Below are positions 63,859 to 64,000 of a stretch of DNA of 64,000 nt, piece after piece. The translations under genes were made by a program, and so were the position numbers. The notes under the pieces were generated by a model. That model searched no databases. It saw only the letters and a program-made list of their open reading frames with translations, and was not told the DNA's origin. Each line of letters begins with the position of its first letter. Position 1 is the stretch's first letter. This DNA is from Microcoleus sp. FACHB-672 (GTDB taxonomy: Bacteria; Cyanobacteriota; Cyanobacteriia; Cyanobacteriales; Oscillatoriaceae), in contig NZ_JACJOU010000025.1 of assembly GCF_014695725.1 (NCBI RefSeq), positions 92,981-156,980 on the forward strand. Direction: 5' to 3'.

Positions 63859-64000
63859 TTATATCAAGCATAAATTGTCAATTCAATTACAGCAAATTCG
63901 AAGTCTATGAGGTACAGTAGCAGCAATGTGTAAACCAATTTTTGAGATGTTCGAGATTCATTAATTGAAGTGCTAGTTTAATTAAACCATCAACTCCAGA

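Noticed and set aside
1..64000. tRNA and rRNA genes
   Set aside because: I scanned for T-loop (GTTCnAnnC) and acceptor patterns and for rRNA landmarks. Nothing folded into a cloverleaf by eye; a tRNAscan run would settle it.

Overview
The window looks like chromosomal DNA of a filamentous cyanobacterium of the Oscillatoria/Microcoleus/Coleofasciculus kind. The evidence is an oxidative pentose phosphate cluster in cyanobacterial order (fbp, tal, zwf, opcA), several cyanobacteria-typical families (DUF928, DUF3598, FecR-like, TPR-CHAT, GUN4-WD40, Uma2, GHL10), a class II ribonucleotide reductase, HIP1 octamers (GCGATCGC) and a striking excess of the palindrome GCCGGC. The genus is an inference. 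I see no tRNA, rRNA, CRISPR array, transposase or prophage gene.

Layout. 1-1.7 kb: the N-terminal part of an MscS channel and a metallo-beta-lactamase-fold hydrolase. 1.7-10.1 kb: a signalling/envelope locus with a CHASE2-nucleotide cyclase, two DUF928 proteins, a TPR-CHAT protease and a FecR-domain protein. 10.3-12.2 kb: a cytochrome c6-like protein, an aldo/keto reductase and a SnoaL-like protein in a row. 12.4-15.6 kb: the TldD/TldE protease pair. 15.8-18.5 kb: a TPR protein, a GDT1-type Mn/Ca transporter and a Crp/Fnr regulator. 18.7-21.9 kb: a HEAT/WD40/GUN4 protein. 22.1-25.4 kb: the 3' remnant of a nitric oxide reductase gene, an alternative oxidase, an unknown protein, a cupin and a methyltransferase. 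25.7-33 kb: cobB, then opcA, zwf, tal and fbp on the same strand.

34.1-37.9 kb: nrdJ, the B12-dependent ribonucleotide reductase gene. It is interrupted twice, by an intein (35883-37103) and by an ORF-less group I intron (35155-35480). The intron splits the active-site NPCGE motif between Gly and Glu, and P1 and P10 pairings can be drawn by hand. This is the most interesting item in the window. CobB, close by, belongs to the B12 pathway that supplies the NrdJ cofactor.

38.1-43 kb: two GHL10 glycosidase-like proteins flanking a membrane protein. 43.7-48.9 kb: a very large histidine kinase with a plant-ETR1-like ethylene-binding domain and eight PAS domains. 49.1-57 kb: a Met-rich zinc-ribbon protein, a transglutaminase-like protein, and housekeeping genes serS, rseP, nth, rpsN and aat. 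57-61 kb: a Uma2 nuclease, a DUF3598 protein and an exported caspase-like protein whose catalytic His/Cys are replaced by Tyr/Ser. 61.4-64 kb: small proteins of unknown function, including a cold-shock-domain membrane protein.

Short dispersed repeats recur throughout (an ATCTGCGTTTATCTGCGGTT family, GGGAATTGGG-like strings, G/C-run hairpins). Some have been taken into coding sequence, most clearly in cobB. Few promoters or operators can be defended by eye, so regulatory calls are mostly hairpins and Shine-Dalgarno-based start choices.
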